This document shows, one piece after another, positions 61,473 to 64,000 of a stretch of DNA of 64,000 bases; the stretch's first letter is position 1, and every line of letters begins with the position of its first letter. The notes beneath the pieces are model-generated. The model saw only the letters and a list, made by a program, of their open reading frames with translations, did no database searches and was not told the DNA's origin. The position numbers were made by a program, and so were the translations under genes. Location: positions 22,569 to 86,568 of the forward strand of contig DBWM01000047.1 in NCBI GenBank assembly GCA_002309015.1, in the 5' to 3' direction. The stretch is from Myxococcales bacterium UBA1238 (GTDB lineage Bacteria; Myxococcota_A; Bradymonadia; UBA7976; UBA1532).

Positions 61473-62558
61473 ATGTCGAATTCTTCTGAGCGCGCGTTTG
61501 CGTTTTCAACTTTGAGCCCCGAGCGGGTTTGCGAGGCGGTGGAGCAGGCGCTCGATGTGCATTGCACGGGCGAGATCCTCGCGCTCAACAGTTACGAAAA
61601 TCGCGTCTATCTGCTCTGCCTGGAGTCGGGAGAGCGGGTTGTGGGCAAGTTCTACAGGCCCGATCGCTGGAGCCGCGATGCGCTGATGGACGAGTTTGCA
61701 TTTGTAGACGAGCTCTCGGAAGCCGGCGTCGCGGTCGCAAAGCCTCTGAAGCTCAAAAATGGTCAGATTTTGGGCGAAATGCCCGAAGGCCTCTGGTTTT
61801 CGGTGATGCCTTACTGCACGGGGCGCCAGACCGACGAATGGGACGACGAAAAACTGATCCAGCTCGGACGGGCGATCGGGCGCATGCACCGCGTGGGGCA
61901 AAGAAAGGCGGCCTCGCACCGGCATCGCATCGATGTCTCCTATTTAGGGCGACGGGCCCTCGATGAATTGAAGCGCATGCATGCGCTGCCCCCTCAGATC
62001 GAGCCCTTTTACATGCGGTTTGCCGAGCAGCTGATCGCAAAGATCGAGCCCTTGTTTGAAGGCGTTGCGATGCAGCGCATCCACGGGGACTGCCACCGGG
62101 GGAACCTCCTCTGGCAGGGCGATCGGATCATCTTTTTGGATTTCGACGACTTTGGGATGGGGCCTGCGGTGCAGGATCTCTTTATGGCCTGCCCGAGCGC
62201 CGATGCGATGGGGAAGGCTCAGCGCGAACGGCTGCTCGAAGGTTACAATCAGGAGCTCGCGTTCGATCGGCGTCAATTACAGCTGGTGGAGCCCCTGAGA
62301 GCCCTCCGATACATGCATTACTCCGCATGGGTGGCCGGACGCCTGAACGAGGAAGCCTTCCAGCGGGTCTTCTCGCATTTTGGCACGCTCCGTTACTGGC
62401 AGGATGCGCTCTCGGACTTACAGGAGCAATGGGCGCGCATCGAGTCGGATCTCGAGGGCGAACCGCAGGGGCTGACAGGGGGGAACGGTTACGTGGGATT
62501 TGCAAACGGCGTGCGGTTTGACGGCGAATTCGACGACGACAACTTCGGTAACCGCTGA
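61473..62558 (+). CDS. srkA: Stress response kinase SrkA (YihE/RdoA family)
   Basis: 361 residues from the ATG at 61473 (GGAG upstream); the ORF extends 24 residues earlier but MSNSSERAFAFSTLSPERV matches the family N-terminus. NSYENRVYLLCLESGERVVG and VGKFYRPDRWSRDALMDE are diagnostic. The aminoglycoside-phosphotransferase-like core has HGDCHRGNLLW (catalytic Asp and Asn) and LDFDDFGMGPAVQDLFM (metal site). SrkA is a Ser/Thr kinase linked to oxidative-stress survival and is often paired with dsbA, not seen here. Its last 70 bases overlap the convergent ttcA gene. Confidence 0.93.
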   Translation: MSNSSERAFAFSTLSPERVCEAVEQALDVHCTGEILALNSYENRVYLLCLESGERVVGKFYRPDRWSRDALMDEFAFVDELSEAGVAVAKPLKLKNGQILGEMPEGLWFSVMPYCTGRQTDEWDDEKLIQLGRAIGRMHRVGQRKAASHRHRIDVSYLGRRALDELKRMHALPPQIEPFYMRFAEQLIAKIEPLFEGVAMQRIHGDCHRGNLLWQGDRIIFLDFDDFGMGPAVQDLFMACPSADAMGKAQRERLLEGYNQELAFDRRQLQLVEPLRALRYMHYSAWVAGRLNEEAFQRVFSHFGTLRYWQDALSDLQEQWARIESDLEGEPQGLTGGNGYVGFANGVRFDGEFDDDNFGNR

Positions 62559-63394
62559 CGATCCGCATTCCTTTGAAAGATCGCCTCGAAGGAAACGCGA
62601 TCCCCGCCCGACAGCCCGCCTAACACCGCATCAAAATGCACATTTTGCGCCGAGCGAAAGATCGATTGCCGAATCCCCGGATGGGCGGCCTCGAGCGCGG
62701 CGATCAGCTGCTTGATCTCGCGCCGCTTGCTTGCGGTCTTCTGCGCCGCCACCGTGCAGGCGCAATTCAAAAACCTGAGCCCCGAAGCCTCGACGAACTC
62801 CAAAATATGCGCCTCTTCGATGAGATAGAGGGGGCGGACGAGCGTCAGATCCTCGAAGTGATCGGCGGGCAGCTTGGGCATCATCGCCATGTAATTGCCC
62901 GCATAGAGGACGTTTAGGAGGATCGTCTCGATCGCGTCGTCGAGGTGATGGCCGAGGGCGAGCTTGTTGGCGTTCTGGCTCTTTGCGCGCTCATAGAGGG
63001 CGCCGCGCCTCATGCGGGCACATAAAAAGCAGGGCGACTCATGTTCAGAACGCGCTTTTGAAAGCCGCTCCGATGCGCGAAACACCGGTTTTTCAAAGTA
63101 ATCGACGGGGATCTGGAGCGCTTTGCAGTTTTGAAGCAGCTGATCCCGGTTCTCGGGGCTGTATCCCGGATCCATCGCGATGGCGCAGAGATCGAAGGGA
63201 AACCGGCTGTGTTTTTGCAGGACGCGCAAAAGCAGATAGAGCAGCATCGAGTCCTTGCCGCCCGAGATGCCGACCGCAATCTTGTCGTTGGGGGAAAGCA
63301 GCGCATAGCGATCGAGCGCTTCCGTAAAGGGCCGCCAAATCTTCTTCCGGAACTGCGTCTGCAACAATCGTTCGAGGTGATCTGCGAGATTCAT
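62489..63394 (-). CDS. ttcA: tRNA 2-thiocytidine(32) synthetase TtcA-like
   Basis: 301 residues. The PP-loop is GISGGKDSMLLYLLL (44-49), and CFLC (Cys122 and Cys125, the same positions as in E. coli TtcA) provides two ligands of the Fe-S cluster. A third Cys is in LNCACTV (211 or 213). GHHLDDAIETILLNVLYAG is also family-typical. TtcA thiolates cytidine 32 of some tRNAs using an Fe-S cluster and ATP. The C-terminal ~20 residues are Ser/Asn/Pro-rich and are the part encoded opposite the srkA tail, so they may be dispensable. Its 5' end lies 271 bases from the divergent lipoprotein gene. Confidence 0.88.
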   Translation of the reverse strand: MNLADHLERLLQTQFRKKIWRPFTEALDRYALLSPNDKIAVGISGGKDSMLLYLLLRVLQKHSRFPFDLCAIAMDPGYSPENRDQLLQNCKALQIPVDYFEKPVFRASERLSKARSEHESPCFLCARMRRGALYERAKSQNANKLALGHHLDDAIETILLNVLYAGNYMAMMPKLPADHFEDLTLVRPLYLIEEAHILEFVEASGLRFLNCACTVAAQKTASKRREIKQLIAALEAAHPGIRQSIFRSAQNVHFDAVLGGLSGGDRVSFEAIFQRNADRQRLPKLSSSNSPSNRTPFANPT

Positions 63395-63600
63395 AGGAAA
63401 AATTTACAACAGAGGATGGGGGAATTGAAGGCTTCGCGCAATGGGGATGAGATCCCGAATGTCATCCCTGCGACTACCTGTCATCAGTTCAGCCATCGAA
63501 CGCTTTTGTAACCATCTTTTTGACATCTGATGGCGTTCTGGCCTTCACTGCGCCCGCAAAACAACGGTTTTGTGATTAAAACTATCATTGCAAAGCGTAA

Positions 63601-63630
63601 TTGACATCCAAAATGCAAATTTGCTATGAA
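63601..63630 (+). promoter_or_regulatory. Candidate promoter of the terminal lipoprotein gene
   Basis: TTGACA (63601-63606, perfect consensus), an 18-base spacer and TATGAA (63625-63630), 35 bases before the ATG at 63666. The ribosome-binding site AAGGAG lies within the leader. Confidence 0.65.
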
Positions 63631-63665
63631 GCGTTGCCTGTTCAGAGGAAGTAAGGAGATTTCGG

Positions 63666-64000
63666 ATGAAAAAGTTGTTTCTGTTTTGTCTTTTGCCTTT
63701 GTTTTTGAGCGCCTGCGACGATGACGACGACAATGGCGGTAAGGGCAGCTGCGTCAAACTTTCGTACAGCAACTGCGTCTCTGAATGCGAAAGCATCTCG
63801 GAGGGGGATACGGACGTCTACAGCGCGTGCAAAGGCTACTGCGACCAATATATCGGAGATGGCGAGACCGCTGAGCTGAGCAAGGATGATTGCGATGGCG
63901 CCTGCAGCGAATATTTCGATGGCGCCAGCCAATACATCAAGCAATGCAAAGGCATCTGCTCCAAATACACCACAAGCTGCAGCAGCGGCGGAAACGGCGG
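63666..64000 (+). CDS. Cys-rich lipoprotein (N-terminal part, continues beyond the window)
   Basis: At least 111 residues, open at the window end. The signal peptide MKKLFLFCLLPLFLSAC (Cys17) is directly followed by DDDDDNGG, the same Cys-plus-Asp-run pattern as the lipoproteins at 19590 and 36582. The mature part has regularly spaced Cys (SYSNCVSECESI; SACKGYCDQY; DCDGACSEYF; QCKGICSKY) that look like a repeating two-Cys motif with about 20-25 residue spacing, probably disulfide-bonded. The end shown is Gly/Ser-rich. No family recognised. Confidence 0.85.
   Translation, partial: MKKLFLFCLLPLFLSACDDDDDNGGKGSCVKLSYSNCVSECESISEGDTDVYSACKGYCDQYIGDGETAELSKDDCDGACSEYFDGASQYIKQCKGICSKYTTSCSSGGNG

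Noticed and set aside
61054..61509. 151-residue minus-strand ORF in the fusA-srkA spacer
   Set aside because: It covers the degenerate repeats and runs into srkA. Composition and lack of a ribosome-binding site argue against a gene.

Overview
The window spans a chromosomal replication-origin region of a Gram-negative bacterium with intermediate GC. An outer membrane is shown by OMP85/TamB, HtrA, LipB and many lipoproteins. Myxobacterial-style traits suggest a deltaproteobacterial lineage, Myxococcota or Bradymonadota-like: Cys-rich lipoproteins with long Asp/Ala/Gly linkers, thrombospondin type 3 repeats, a class II HMG-CoA reductase with mevalonate kinase, and a methyltransferase with a regulatory domain. 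This placement is inference. A giant 2-hydroxyacyl-CoA-dehydratase-activase-like protein and an HdrD-like membrane Fe-S protein hint at anaerobic metabolism.

Layout. 1-4.7 kb: the tail of a DUF2804-like gene, a MATE exporter, a membrane Fe-S reductase and truD. 4.6-11.6 kb (minus strand): a gap-free eight-gene operon, rpmH-rnpA-yidD-yidC-jag-gyrB-(helicase-loader partner)-(DnaC-like loader), with every junction overlapping. 11.6-12.0 kb: the probable oriC, with a perfect DnaA box and AT-rich repeats, lying between divergent rpmH and dnaA. 12.0-15.3 kb: dnaA, a DEDDh exonuclease, tRNA-Ala(CGC) with its own promoter and terminator, and a flippase-like membrane protein. 15.5-20.3 kb: two lipoproteins. 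20.3-27.1 kb: HMG-CoA reductase, mevalonate kinase and the 1506-residue activase.

27.1-32.9 kb (minus strand): a compact four-gene operon of unrecognised function (Pro-rich protein, discoidin-like lipoprotein, sensor kinase lacking its phospho-acceptor His, coiled/TPR-like lipoprotein). This is the best candidate here for an undescribed envelope system. 33.1-40.2 kb: a small protein, HtrA, a barrel with TSP3 repeats but no OmpA domain, and a 1195-residue lipoprotein. 40.2-44.8 kb: lipB, a regulatory-domain methyltransferase, a membrane-anchored pseudokinase, an orphan ABC ATPase and a small protein. 45.0-46.9 kb: two repeat lipoproteins and a membrane protein. 47.0-54.7 kb: a TamA/TamB pair with a very long periplasmic arm. 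54.9-60.7 kb: endonuclease III, a coiled-coil membrane protein, an acyl-CoA synthetase with permuted domains, and a G2-type EF-G paralogue with strongly C-biased codons. 60.7-61.5 kb is noncoding with decayed tandem repeats. The window ends with srkA, ttcA (overlapping tail to tail) and the start of a Cys-rich lipoprotein.

Where the sequence allowed, starts were moved to a site with a ribosome-binding site or to an ATGA/GTGA overlap. No rRNA, CRISPR array, transposase, integrase or prophage gene was seen.
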